DNA of 64,000 nucleotides from Costus lasius (Eukaryota; Streptophyta; Magnoliopsida; Zingiberales; Costaceae): contig CM050449.1 of the NCBI GenBank assembly GCA_027563935.2, positions 56,437,949-56,501,948 of the forward strand, written 5' to 3'. This document shows positions 11,569 to 21,107 of this stretch, piece after piece. The position numbers were made by a program, and so were the translations under genes. Under the pieces are notes generated by a model. The model searched no databases. It worked only from the letters and a program-made list of their open reading frames with translations, and had not been told where the DNA came from. Within the stretch, counting starts at the first letter, position 1. Each line of letters starts with the position of its first letter.

Positions 11569-12012
11569 TGTAAGATCCAAGAATTTTAATTCCTTGTAAG
11601 TATTATTCTTGATTTAAATCTTTGACTGTGATATGTTTCTATGTTTTAATTTCGTCAACCCTAGGATGGGGGAGAATTTTATCTCTAAAAACCTTAAGGG
11701 GTTAGTTATAAATTAGTGGCAAAGGGTTAGTGGATATTAATTTAAGTCTTAATGGATTTTGACTCTAGTAATTAATTAATTAGAGCTTATTGGATGTTAA
11801 TTAAATCCTTATTGGATTTTCGCTTAAGTGAATAATTAATTATGGGTTATTGGGTTTACACTTAAGTTAGATGGATTTTGGGTTTAAAATTTGAATTAAT
11901 CAGTAAGTGGGATAATTCATAAACCCTATTCGAATTAATTAGTTAGCGGGTTTGAAAATTTAAAAACAAAAGATCCAAGAGGGGGGGCGGACGGCTAGGG
12001 CAAAGAAGTTGG
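11569..12012 (+). repeat. 3' LTR of B, left part
   Basis: First 444 bp of the 3' LTR, matching 4051-4494. It stops at the GTTGG (12008-12012) duplicated by insertion of copia element A, and the LTR resumes at 21108. Confidence 0.95.
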
Positions 12013-13661
12013 TGTTGGGGTATGCCCTTAAGGCTAATGTTTGAGGCCTTTGGGATTGTAATAGTATCATGTAATAAACTGTTGTGTTTATAAAGGCATG
12101 GTTATTATTCAGGTTGTTACCTTGTCTGCTGTAATAAGTGTACTTCTGAATAATGTCTCAAAGCTGTTCAGCTAGGCTGACAGTCTATATGTCCTTAGTC
12201 GAGATATCTTGGTGAACATGAGACAGCCTTGATATGATTGAGACTAATATGTGTGCTAATCTTATAGGATGCTTCGAGCATGGAATAAGATGTAGACTCA
12301 TGGGTACATTGGATGTACTGGACAGACCCTACTGGGATATTCCATTGCTTGTCACAATGTGAATGATCCTTATAAGCAGCAAGTGGCACATGTCCTTTGA
12401 CTTGAGATCACTTGTGTTTCTAAATGATGATTGTCATTGTTTTGAGGTAGTTCAATATCATTTGAAACATAATGATTATAGACTATCTTGGATGGTGAGC
12501 TTGAGTCAGGTTAGGGCTCTTGTGATAGATAAAGGATTGCCGTCTCCTTGTTCAAGGAGTGTGATGTTCTAAGGGGCCCCCCCGATATGAGATGATTGAG
12601 GAAGTGTATGGCCATACCCAGATGACTATGTTCATCTGATCTAATCATGCTCATCATATTGGAGTTACAAGCTTGACCCGCTTGTCCAATAAGAACATCC
12701 AGTGGCAAAGGACACATGTATGCCAAGTGAGTTGATTCACACTTGTGCTATGGTTTGGGTGGAGTCTTGGAAGACTCTTTCCTTTATATCGGGAGACAGT
12801 GATGTGTTGCTAGATACCCCTCACTGATCGTGATAACGTAAGTTATCGTTACCGACATTTAGAGGAAACCCTCAGGGTCGCACAATTTGATGATATGGCT
12901 TACTTAAGTCAGATCGTGTGGACTGAACTGTTTAGACTCAGTTTAAACGAGTTCAAACTCTGATTGTAAGTGAGATCTAGTCTGATCATGTTTGATTGAT
13001 TGGGGCTTGAGATCGGTAAGCTTCGATCGAGAGTTTGGATGCTAGATCATAGAGATCAAGAGCATCAAGAGATGAATGGTTAGATCTTGAACCATTTGGT
13101 TCAAAGAGATCTAGACCATGGCTTGGGCTGGTTTAATGAACCGAATTGGGTTGAACCTAATTGACTTGAACCGGTTCACATGTGTGAACGTATGGTTCAA
13201 GGTGTAAAGGCTTGTTGGGCGGTTTTTCCTTCAAGTGAGCGCATGGCTTGAAAACCTTCCATTTATGGAAGTGTAACGCCATGACTTGATTGGAGAAGGC
13301 TTAACGCAAATCGGTTTTACTGAATTGTCATCTTCGTTGGACGAATGAGGATTCTTGGAGACGGGAGCTCTCGGCCAAGCGCATCTCAACACACGACAAG
13401 GACATTGGGATCTCTTGCTAGCACAAGGAAGATCCTAAAGGGTAGCCACCCCTCATCTTGTGTGTGAACTTGAAGAGGAGACCTACTTTGATCTCTTGCT
13501 TCCAAGCCGCCACCCTCTTCATGGCTTTGGTATGAGTTCTCATAACTTCAAGTTGATCATATAGTTATCATATTCGATCTTGTTTAGAAACCCTTTTCGC
13601 CATGCTTGTTAGAATCGCAAGTTTAGGGTTTCTCCCCCCCTTTGAACTAGGGGTTCCTTCA
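12013..13661 (+). repeat. 5' LTR of copia A
   Basis: Starts TGTTGGGGTATGCCC and ends AGGGGTTCCTTCA, followed by a 2-nt gap and the primer site. A TATA-like TTTATAT lies at about 12783 and another TATAAAG at about 12090; which one drives transcription is not clear. A CCCCT/AGGGG stem-loop occupies 13637-13653, 8 nt from the end. Short open frames on both strands recur in other copies but are not consistently kept. Confidence 0.95.
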
Positions 13662-13663
13662 AT

Positions 13664-13674
13664 TGGTATCAGAG
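13664..13674 (+). promoter_or_regulatory. Primer-binding site of copia A (tRNA-iMet)
   Basis: TGGTATCAGAG, two bases after the LTR. It matches the initiator-Met tRNA complement for 11 bases; the twelfth base is G here but C in copies C, D and N. Confidence 0.88.
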
Positions 13675-15553
13675 GTGGTTCTTGATATGATCTATATGAT
13701 TGCTTCAAGTCCTTGTGATCCATACATGTTGCGCTTACTTTTACTTGATGTATGCTTTGTTTACATGTAGTTGCGCTTGTATCATGCTTACATGAAGTTG
13801 CGCTTGTATCATGCTTACATCAATTTGCGCTTGTATCATGGCTTAGATGAAGTATGCGCTCCCCCTTGAAGGGGACCCCCTTAAAGTTTGCGCTCCCCCT
13901 TGAAGGGGACCCCCTTAGATCTAAGGGTTATCAACTTGCAAGCATGTTGTTTGTTTGTTTGTTTGCGCATGTTCTAGAAGTTTTCCAAAACTTATATCTT
14001 GCGCGCATGATTAGATCTAAGGTGCCACTATATTAAATCCTTAGATGGGTTGATAGGGTTGAAAGCATCTTCTAGGTTAGATCCAACTAGTCTGATCAGA
14101 CCATCTGACAGCCTAGATGGGTTGACCTGATAGCACCTGTGCGCAAGCACAAGGTGGCTATGGGTTGACTGCATCTAGGGCGTGTAGCGAGGTCTGGTTG
14201 AGACACTATTGAACACACATGAGTTAGGCCCGGGGTCACACCCGCTTGCCAAAACTCATGAGGGTGGTTCAGCCCTTGGCGCATGCATGGTTGACCATTA
14301 GGTCAACACGGGTCAGTTAGGACTCGGTGCATGCAAGGGCAAAGGATCTAACTAGATGGATGAGTGGATCCCCATCAATGGACCATTGTAAGGTTATAGG
14401 GCTCATAAGGAAATTAAAATTGATGCCATGGGGTATTTTCAAAAAAAAAAATTTATTTCCTGATTGGATCACATGTTGATTGAACCATATGCTTGTTTAT
14501 TTAGTCTTATGTGGGTTGCCCTATTGTGTGCTGTGCTGGGGCCTGCGTGCCTGGTAATTTATAAGTTAAATTTATTGTGGTCTGCGAATCACTTTTTCAT
14601 TAATTTATTGTATATTTGACCTGCGAGTCAAAGCTTGTCTAGATAGATCAAATTGTATTTGATTAGACAAGAGCACAAATGCACACATCCCAAAGGAGCA
14701 TTCAGCTGGTGGCGCACCTGAGGTGCTCTTGGCGCTAGGGCCCTGGGTTGGACCAGATGAGATGCAAAAGAGCTCAAGTGAAGACTTAAGGAAAATTAAG
14801 GTCTTACTAGGGTTCATGGGCTTTTACCACATAAGATCATGCTTTCTATTTATTGTTTAAATAATTAGAATTGCATGTTTAAGTTTATCTTCTGCTATCA
14901 CCATAGGACTTGCATGATAGTGAAGAAGATAAAAGACCGTTAAAATCCAACGCTAATATATCAAGCTCGTAAGCCTTCTGACGCGAAACCTCGCCGTTCT
15001 GACTATCGTTGGAGCCGTGTTGAACCCACTCAGTGGGCACGTCCATCTATCTTCAGACGGTGCTGGATTTCACCTGCGTGCTACAGAGTTGGGATTTATC
15101 CCCTCTCGTTGCTCAGCATAGCACGTGGTGGTCCAGGGAGTAGGTCAGGTCAGCTTGACCATGTAGGCTGCATATGTGGCGCATATGGTAGCACATGGAG
15201 GCAGCCATCTGTGGGATCAGAGACTGTGTTGTACCAACTCAGTTGGCACAGTCTACTGGATTGCCCAGATGAAGGGGAATCGCACGGGTTGGCGATTGGC
15301 TGGGACAGCCTACCAGAAATTAGTGCTTGTCATCTCTGTGCATCTTATCTCGCCTGAGCGGGACGCGGAGACCAAGTATGAAATCTGGATCCCATCTCAC
15401 TAAAAGAGTGTTACTCTTTCGGACTGTTTACTGGATTTTTCAGTCAGACAAAATAGTGAGAAAAGAATCTTTCTTAAGTCCTGGATTGATTCTGAACATT
15501 GATACTGACCTTGCTGTTCTTGCTTGTTGTAGATTCCTGCAGCAACGAACACC
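13675..15553 (+). other. Untranslated leader of copia A
   Basis: 1.88 kb between primer site and gag with no credible protein. It contains short repeats (13727-13922) and blocks shared with the leaders of C (48806-50357, antisense), D (40626-42463) and N (55933-57820, antisense). The last ~600 bp are the best conserved. Unlike C and D, this copy lacks the tRNA-like A/B-box segment: at about 14690 the sequence passes straight to the shared GGCGCACCTGAG block. A leader this long could hold packaging or dimerisation signals, but nothing here proves that. Confidence 0.8.
13727..13922 (+). repeat. Short tandem repeats after the primer site of copia A
   Basis: Three to four copies of a TTGCGCTTGTATCATGCTTACAT-like unit of about 23-30 bp are followed by two copies of a 35-bp unit containing CCCCTTGAAGGGG (starting about 13861 and 13896). 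The second motif is the stem-loop also found at the LTR ends. Copy N has three copies of the corresponding unit (57549-57645). Confidence 0.8.
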
Positions 15554-18500
15554 ATGAGCTTCAATGTGCGATCCCTACTGGAAAGGGAGAAGTTTGCTGG
15601 GCCGAACTTCTCTGACTGGTTCGGACACCTTAAGATCGTTCTTAAGGCAGAGAGGAAACTGTATATCCTCGAGACGGCGATACCGCCGCAGCCCGCTCCG
15701 AACGCCGCAAGGGCGGTTCGGGAAGCCTATGAAAAGCACGTCAATGATAGCATTGATGTCGCTTGCCTGATGCTAGCGTCTATGACGCCACCGCTGCAGC
15801 GTCAGCATGAGGATATGTCGGCTATAGAGATTATAGCGAACCTCAAGATGCTGTATGCTGCACAGGCGAGGACAGAACGCTATAATCTGACGAAGCTCTT
15901 CTTTCAGAGCAAACTGGCTGATGGGAGCCCAGTGGGAGCTCACGTGCTCAAGATGATTGGGCACAAGGAGGCTCTAGAGAAACTGGGGCATACCATCAAC
16001 CAGGAGCTTGCTGTGGATATTATTCTGCAGTCTCTCCCGCCCTCTTTCGATGCGTTCATCATTAATTTTAATATGAACAAAATCGATTGTACGCTGGCAG
16101 AGCTGCTGAATATGCTCTTGACCACTGAGGAAACTCTGAAGGGAAAGCCTTCAACCTCTGTCTTAATGGTTCCTTCTAGGAACAAGAAGAAGGGGAAGAA
16201 GGGCAAGGCCCCTGTCAAGAATTACAGTAAGGCTCTGAAACAGAAGGTGAAGCGGTCGAAGGACAACAGGTGTTTCCACTGTGGCCAGCTGGGTCACTGG
16301 AAAAAGGACTGTAAAGCGCTCCAAGGAGATAAGAGGGGAAGCGTTGCTTCTGGCTCAGGTATATTCGTGACGGAAGTCATGGTTTCATCTTCTTCTATTT
16401 CATGGGTGTTGGACACTGCATGTGGAGTTCACATTTGTTCAAATGTACAGGAACTCAAGAGAAGAAGGCAGGTGGGACAGCATGAGGTAGACCTACGAGT
16501 CGGAAACGGGGCACGGGTTGCTGCTGTTGCTGTAGGAGACTATTTCATTACTTTACCATCTGGCATTGTATTAGAATTAAACAATTGTTATTTTGTACCC
16601 AGTATTGCCAAGAATATTATCTCTATTCCTGCTCTTGTCAGGAAAGGATTTGCCTTTGAATGCAAGATTTCAAAGTGTATTTTGACTTATGATAATATTG
16701 TGTATGCAACTGGTTCAATTAACAATGGGTTATTCATGTTGGACATGGAATATTCTATACAAAACATTGATAATAAGAAAGCCAAGTATGCTGATGACAG
16801 CACCTTGCTTTGGCATAGTCGTTTAGGCCATATAAACGAGAAGCGCATTAAGCGGTTGCATGATCATGGACTGCTGGGATCATTCTCCTATGAGGAGATT
16901 GATACATGCAAAGCTTGTTTAATGGGTAAAATGACGAAGTCACCTTTTCCTAATAAAGGTCAAAGGGCTTCAGGTTTACTTGACCTTATACACAGTGATG
17001 TGTGTGGGCCGTTTAGTAAACATGCCAGAGGTGGCTATCAGTACTTCATTACCTTTACTGATGATTTCAGTAGGTATGGTTATGTCTATCTGATGAGACA
17101 TAAGAATGAATCTTTTGACAAGTTCAAAGAGTTCAAAAATGAAGTACAAAATCAGTTAGGCCGAAATATCAAGGCACTTCGTTCTGATCGAGGTGGAGAA
17201 TACCTAAGTCATGCGTTTACTGACTATCTGAAGGAGTGTGGGATTATCTCACAGCTCACTCCACCAGGAACACCGCAGTGGAATGGTGTGTCCGAGAGGA
17301 GAAATAGAACGTTACTTGATATGGTTCGTTCTATGATGAGTCAGGCCACTCTTCCATACTCCTTTTGGGGTTTTGCACTGGAGACAGCTGCAAAGGTACT
17401 AAACCGAGTGCCATCCAAGGCAGTTTCAAAGACGCCATATGAGTTATGGTATGGGAAACAGCCTAGCTTGACATTTATCAGGATCTGGGGTTGCGAGGCT
17501 TATGTCAAAAAGCTCGCCTCTGGGAAACTGGAGAGCAGATCTGATAAATGCATCTTTGTCGGTTACCCTAAGGAAACTAAGGGTTATTATTTCTACGATC
17601 CCAAAGAGAACAAGGTATTTGTTGCTCGTACGGCCATATTCCTTGAGAAGGAGTTTCTTCTGCAAGAGGCCAGTGGGAGAGAAATAAAACTGGATGAGAA
17701 TCCAGAGGAAGGACAAAGTGCTCAAGCACAGTTGGATGAGCCTGAGCCGGTAGATCAGGTTATTGAACAACCTGAGGCTCAAATAACACGGGAACCGCGA
17801 AGATCGGGAAGGATCCGTCGACAGCCTGAGCGCTATGACGGAGTCTACATCATTGATAATGATGAACCCCTCACTTATGCGGATGCGGTCAGTGGACCGG
17901 AGTCAGCTAGATGGCTTGAAGCTATGCGAGCCGAGATGGACTCCATGTCAGATAACCAAGTCTGGGATTTGGTTGATCCGCCTCCGGGAGTAATCCCTAT
18001 AGGCTGTAAATGGATCTTCAAGAAGAAGATTGACATGGATGGTAACGTGGTTACCTATAAAGGCAGGCTAGTTGCGAAAGGTTTCAAACAAATCTACGGG
18101 ATAGATTATGATGAAACTTTCTCACCTGTAGCTATGTTTAAGTCTATTCGGATTCTTTTCGCGATAGCAGCATATTACGATTATGAGATCTGGCAGATGG
18201 ATGTGAAGACAGCTTTCCTTAATGGAAATCTGGATGAGGATGTGTATATGACACAACCTGAAGGTTTCACTAATCCATCAGATCGTCATAAAATATGCAA
18301 GTTAAAGAAGTCCATTTATGGACTGAAACAAGCATCTAGGAGCTGGAATATTCGTTTTGATGAATCAATCTCTGAGTTTGGTTTCATCAAGAACGAAGAT
18401 GACCCGTGTGTGTATAAGAGGTTTAGTGGGAGCGTGATTACATTCCTAATCCTCTACGTCGATGACATCTTGATCATTGGAAATGATATTCCTGAACTGC

Positions 18501-19438
18501 ATGCTGTTAAAGCATGGTTAGGAAAATGTTTCCAGATGAAAGATCTAGGAGAAGCAGCCTATGTGTTAGGTGTGAAGATCTACCGAGATAGATCTAAGAG
18601 GCTTCTCGGGCTGTGCCAGAGTACTTACATCGATAAGGTCCTGGAGAGATTCCATTTAGAGAATTCTAAACGTGGATATCTTCCAGTCAGACATGGTCTG
18701 AATCTTTCGAAGAGTCAGTGTCCACAAACACAGACTGAGAAAGATGAAATGGACAATACGCCTTATGCTTCGGCTATTGGGTCCATTATGTATGCGATGT
18801 TGTGTACTCGCCCAGACGTCGCTTACGGGTTAAGCGTGACCAGTCGATTCCAAAGTAATCCAGGTTTGGCGCACTGGATTGCAGTCAAGAACATCTTAAA
18901 ATATCTGCGGAGGACCAAAGATATGTTCTTGATATATGGTGGTCAGGAAGAACTCAGTATAGAGGGATATACTGACGCTTCGTTCCAGTCGGACCAGGAT
19001 GATTTCCGATCGCAGTCAGGCTATATTTTTAGCTTGAATGGTGGAGCAGTGGTGTGGAAGAGTTTCAAACAGTCAACTGTTGCTGATTCCACAACAGAAG
19101 CCGAGTATGTTGCAGCCTCGGAAGCATCCAAGGAGGCAGTCTGGATTCGTAAGTTCGTGAGAGAACTTGGTGTCGTTCCTTCGAGTGCAGATCCTTTGGT
19201 TATCTTCTGTGATAACACTGGAGCAATAGCACAAGCAAAGGAACCACGGTCGCACCAGAAGTCCAAGCACATACAGAGACGGTTTCACTTGATCCGGGAG
19301 ATCATTGATCGTGGCGAGATCAAGATTTGCAAGGTTCATACAGATGACAATCTGGCAGACCCGCTTACCAAGCCTCTGGCGCAGCAGAAGCATGAGAAGC
19401 ACTGTAATAATATGGGTTTGAGATTTCTCAACCATTAG
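15554..19438 (+). CDS. gag-pol: gag-pol polyprotein of copia A (1294 aa, intact)
   Basis: One uninterrupted frame, ATG to TAG, the usual layout for Tork/Angela-type copia. In order: the gag capsid region (about 1-220); a zinc knuckle CFHCGQLGHWKKDC from Cys 240; protease with active site DTACG at Asp 287; the pre-integrase HHCC finger from about His 421 (HSRLGHINEKR...CKAC); and an integrase core with Asp 482, Asp 545 and Glu 581, 35 residues between the last two, a textbook D,D-35-E. RT follows from about 800 with YVDDILIIGND at 968, and RNase H has Asp 1141 (YTDASF), then ADSTTEAEY and CDNTGA. Products package, copy and integrate the element. It ends 20 bases before the 3' LTR. No lesion is visible, so the frame could be functional. 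It is near-identical in text to copy N. Confidence 0.96.
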   Translation: MSFNVRSLLEREKFAGPNFSDWFGHLKIVLKAERKLYILETAIPPQPAPNAARAVREAYEKHVNDSIDVACLMLASMTPPLQRQHEDMSAIEIIANLKMLYAAQARTERYNLTKLFFQSKLADGSPVGAHVLKMIGHKEALEKLGHTINQELAVDIILQSLPPSFDAFIINFNMNKIDCTLAELLNMLLTTEETLKGKPSTSVLMVPSRNKKKGKKGKAPVKNYSKALKQKVKRSKDNRCFHCGQLGHWKKDCKALQGDKRGSVASGSGIFVTEVMVSSSSISWVLDTACGVHICSNVQELKRRRQVGQHEVDLRVGNGARVAAVAVGDYFITLPSGIVLELNNCYFVPSIAKNIISIPALVRKGFAFECKISKCILTYDNIVYATGSINNGLFMLDMEYSIQNIDNKKAKYADDSTLLWHSRLGHINEKRIKRLHDHGLLGSFSYEEIDTCKACLMGKMTKSPFPNKGQRASGLLDLIHSDVCGPFSKHARGGYQYFITFTDDFSRYGYVYLMRHKNESFDKFKEFKNEVQNQLGRNIKALRSDRGGEYLSHAFTDYLKECGIISQLTPPGTPQWNGVSERRNRTLLDMVRSMMSQATLPYSFWGFALETAAKVLNRVPSKAVSKTPYELWYGKQPSLTFIRIWGCEAYVKKLASGKLESRSDKCIFVGYPKETKGYYFYDPKENKVFVARTAIFLEKEFLLQEASGREIKLDENPEEGQSAQAQLDEPEPVDQVIEQPEAQITREPRRSGRIRRQPERYDGVYIIDNDEPLTYADAVSGPESARWLEAMRAEMDSMSDNQVWDLVDPPPGVIPIGCKWIFKKKIDMDGNVVTYKGRLVAKGFKQIYGIDYDETFSPVAMFKSIRILFAIAAYYDYEIWQMDVKTAFLNGNLDEDVYMTQPEGFTNPSDRHKICKLKKSIYGLKQASRSWNIRFDESISEFGFIKNEDDPCVYKRFSGSVITFLILYVDDILIIGNDIPELHAVKAWLGKCFQMKDLGEAAYVLGVKIYRDRSKRLLGLCQSTYIDKVLERFHLENSKRGYLPVRHGLNLSKSQCPQTQTEKDEMDNTPYASAIGSIMYAMLCTRPDVAYGLSVTSRFQSNPGLAHWIAVKNILKYLRRTKDMFLIYGGQEELSIEGYTDASFQSDQDDFRSQSGYIFSLNGGAVVWKSFKQSTVADSTTEAEYVAASEASKEAVWIRKFVRELGVVPSSADPLVIFCDNTGAIAQAKEPRSHQKSKHIQRRFHLIREIIDRGEIKICKVHTDDNLADPLTKPLAQQKHEKHCNNMGLRFLNH

Positions 19439-19444
19439 ATTAAG

Positions 19445-19458
19445 TGCAAGTGGGAGAT
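19445..19458 (+). promoter_or_regulatory. Polypurine tract of copia A
   Basis: TGCAAGTGGGAGAT directly abuts the 3' LTR. The same text precedes the 3' LTRs of D (46352-46365) and E (37982-37995) and, on the minus strand, of N (52028-52041) and C (35284-35297). Confidence 0.85.
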
Positions 19459-21107
19459 TGTTGGGGTATGCCCTTAAGGCTAATGTTTGAGGCCTTTGGG
19501 ATTGTAATAGTATCATGTAATAAACTGTTGTGTTTATAAAGGCATGGTTATTATTCAGGTTGTTACCTTGTCTGCTGTAATAAGTGTACTTCTGAATAAT
19601 GTCTCAAAGCTGTTCAGCTAGGCTGACAGTCTATATGTCCTTAGTCGAGATATCTTGGTGAACATGAGACAGCCTTGATATGATTGAGACTAATATGTGT
19701 GCTAATCTTATAGGATGCTTCGAGAATGGAATAAGATGTAGACTCATGGGTACATTGGATGTACTGGACAGACCCTACTGGGATATTCCATTGCTTGTCA
19801 CAATGTGAATGATCCTTATAAGCAGCAAGTGGCACATGTCCTTTGACTTGAGATCACTTGTGTTTCTAAATGATGATTGTCATTGTTTTGAGGTAGTTCA
19901 ATATCATTTGAAACATAATGATTATAGACTATCTTGGATGGTGAGCTTGAGTCAGGTTAGGGCTCTTGTGATAGATAAAGGATTGCCGTCTCCTTGTTCA
20001 AGGAGTGTGATGTTCTAAGGGGCCCCCCCGATATGAGATGATTGAGGAAGTGTATGGCCATACCCAGATGACTATGTTCATCTGATCTAATCATGCTCAT
20101 CATATTGGAGTTACAAGCTTGACCCGCTTGTCCAATAAGAACATCCAGTGGCAAAGGACACATGTATGCCAAGTGAGTTGATTCACACTTGTGCTATGGT
20201 TTGGGTGGAGTCTTGGAAGACTCTTTCCTTTATATCGGGAGACAGTGATGTGTTGCTAGATACCCCTCACTGATCGTGATAACGTAAGTTATCGTTACCG
20301 ACATTTAGAGGAAACCCTCAGGGTCGCACAATTTGATGATATGGCTTACTTAAGTCAGATCGTGTGGACTGAACTGTTTAGACTCAGTTTAAACGAGTTC
20401 AGACTCTGATTGTAAGTGAGATCTAGTCTGATCATGTTTGATTGATTGGGGCTTGAGATCGGTAAGCTTCGATCGAGAGTTTGGATGCTAGATCATAGAG
20501 ATCAAGAGCATCAAGAGATGAATGGTTAGATCTTGAACCATTTGGTTCAAAGAGATCTAGACCATGGCTTGGGCTGGTTTAATGAACCGAATTGGGTTGA
20601 ACCTAATTGACTTGAACCGGTTCACATGTGTGAACGTATGGTTCAAGGTGTAAAGGCTTGTTGGGCGGTTTTTCCTTCAAGTGAGCGCATGGCTTGAAAA
20701 CCTTCCATTTATGGAAGTGTAACGCCATGACTTGATTGGAGAAGGCTTAACGCAAATCGGTTTTACTGAATTGTCATCTTCGTTGGACGAATGAGGATTC
20801 TTGGAGACGGGAGCTCTCGGCCAAGCGCATCTCAACACACGACAAGGACATTGGGATCTCTTGCTAGCACAAGGAAGATCCTAAAGGGTAGCCACCCCTC
20901 ATCTTGTGTGTGAACTTGAAGAGGAGACCTACTTTGATCTCTTGCTTCCAAGCCGCCACCCTCTTCATGGCTTTGGTATGAGTTCTCATAACTTCAAGTT
21001 GATCATATAGTTATCATATTCGATCTTGTTTAGAAACCCTTTTCGCCATGCTTGTTAGAATCGCAAGTTTAGGGTTTCTCCCCCCCTTTGAACTAGGGGT
21101 TCCTTCA
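19459..21107 (+). repeat. 3' LTR of copia A
   Basis: 1649 bp, equal in length to the 5' LTR with two substitutions seen. The terminal stem-loop is at 21083-21099. It is followed by the target duplication GTTGG. Confidence 0.96.

Larger units (their letters stand above)
12013..21107 (+). mobile_element. Ty1-copia element A, full length, inserted in B's 3' LTR
   Basis: 9095 bp with LTRs of exactly 1649 bp, flanked by perfect 5-bp duplications GTTGG (12008-12012 and 21108-21112). It has a primer site, long leader, open 1294-codon gag-pol and polypurine tract. I found only two differences between the LTRs (near 12276/19722 and 12957/20402), so it inserted recently. The uninterrupted target can be read in B's 5' LTR around 4490-4500. 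Domain order (integrase before RT) makes it Ty1-copia; the RT/RNase H text fits the Tork/Angela group. Confidence 0.96.

Noticed and set aside
12195..12572. Pairs of 60-71-codon open frames on both strands of the copia LTRs, recurring in most copies
   Set aside because: They recur because the LTR is repeated. In C's LTR (about 34912 and its partner near 60863) the antisense frame is closed by early stops, and no domain is recognisable.
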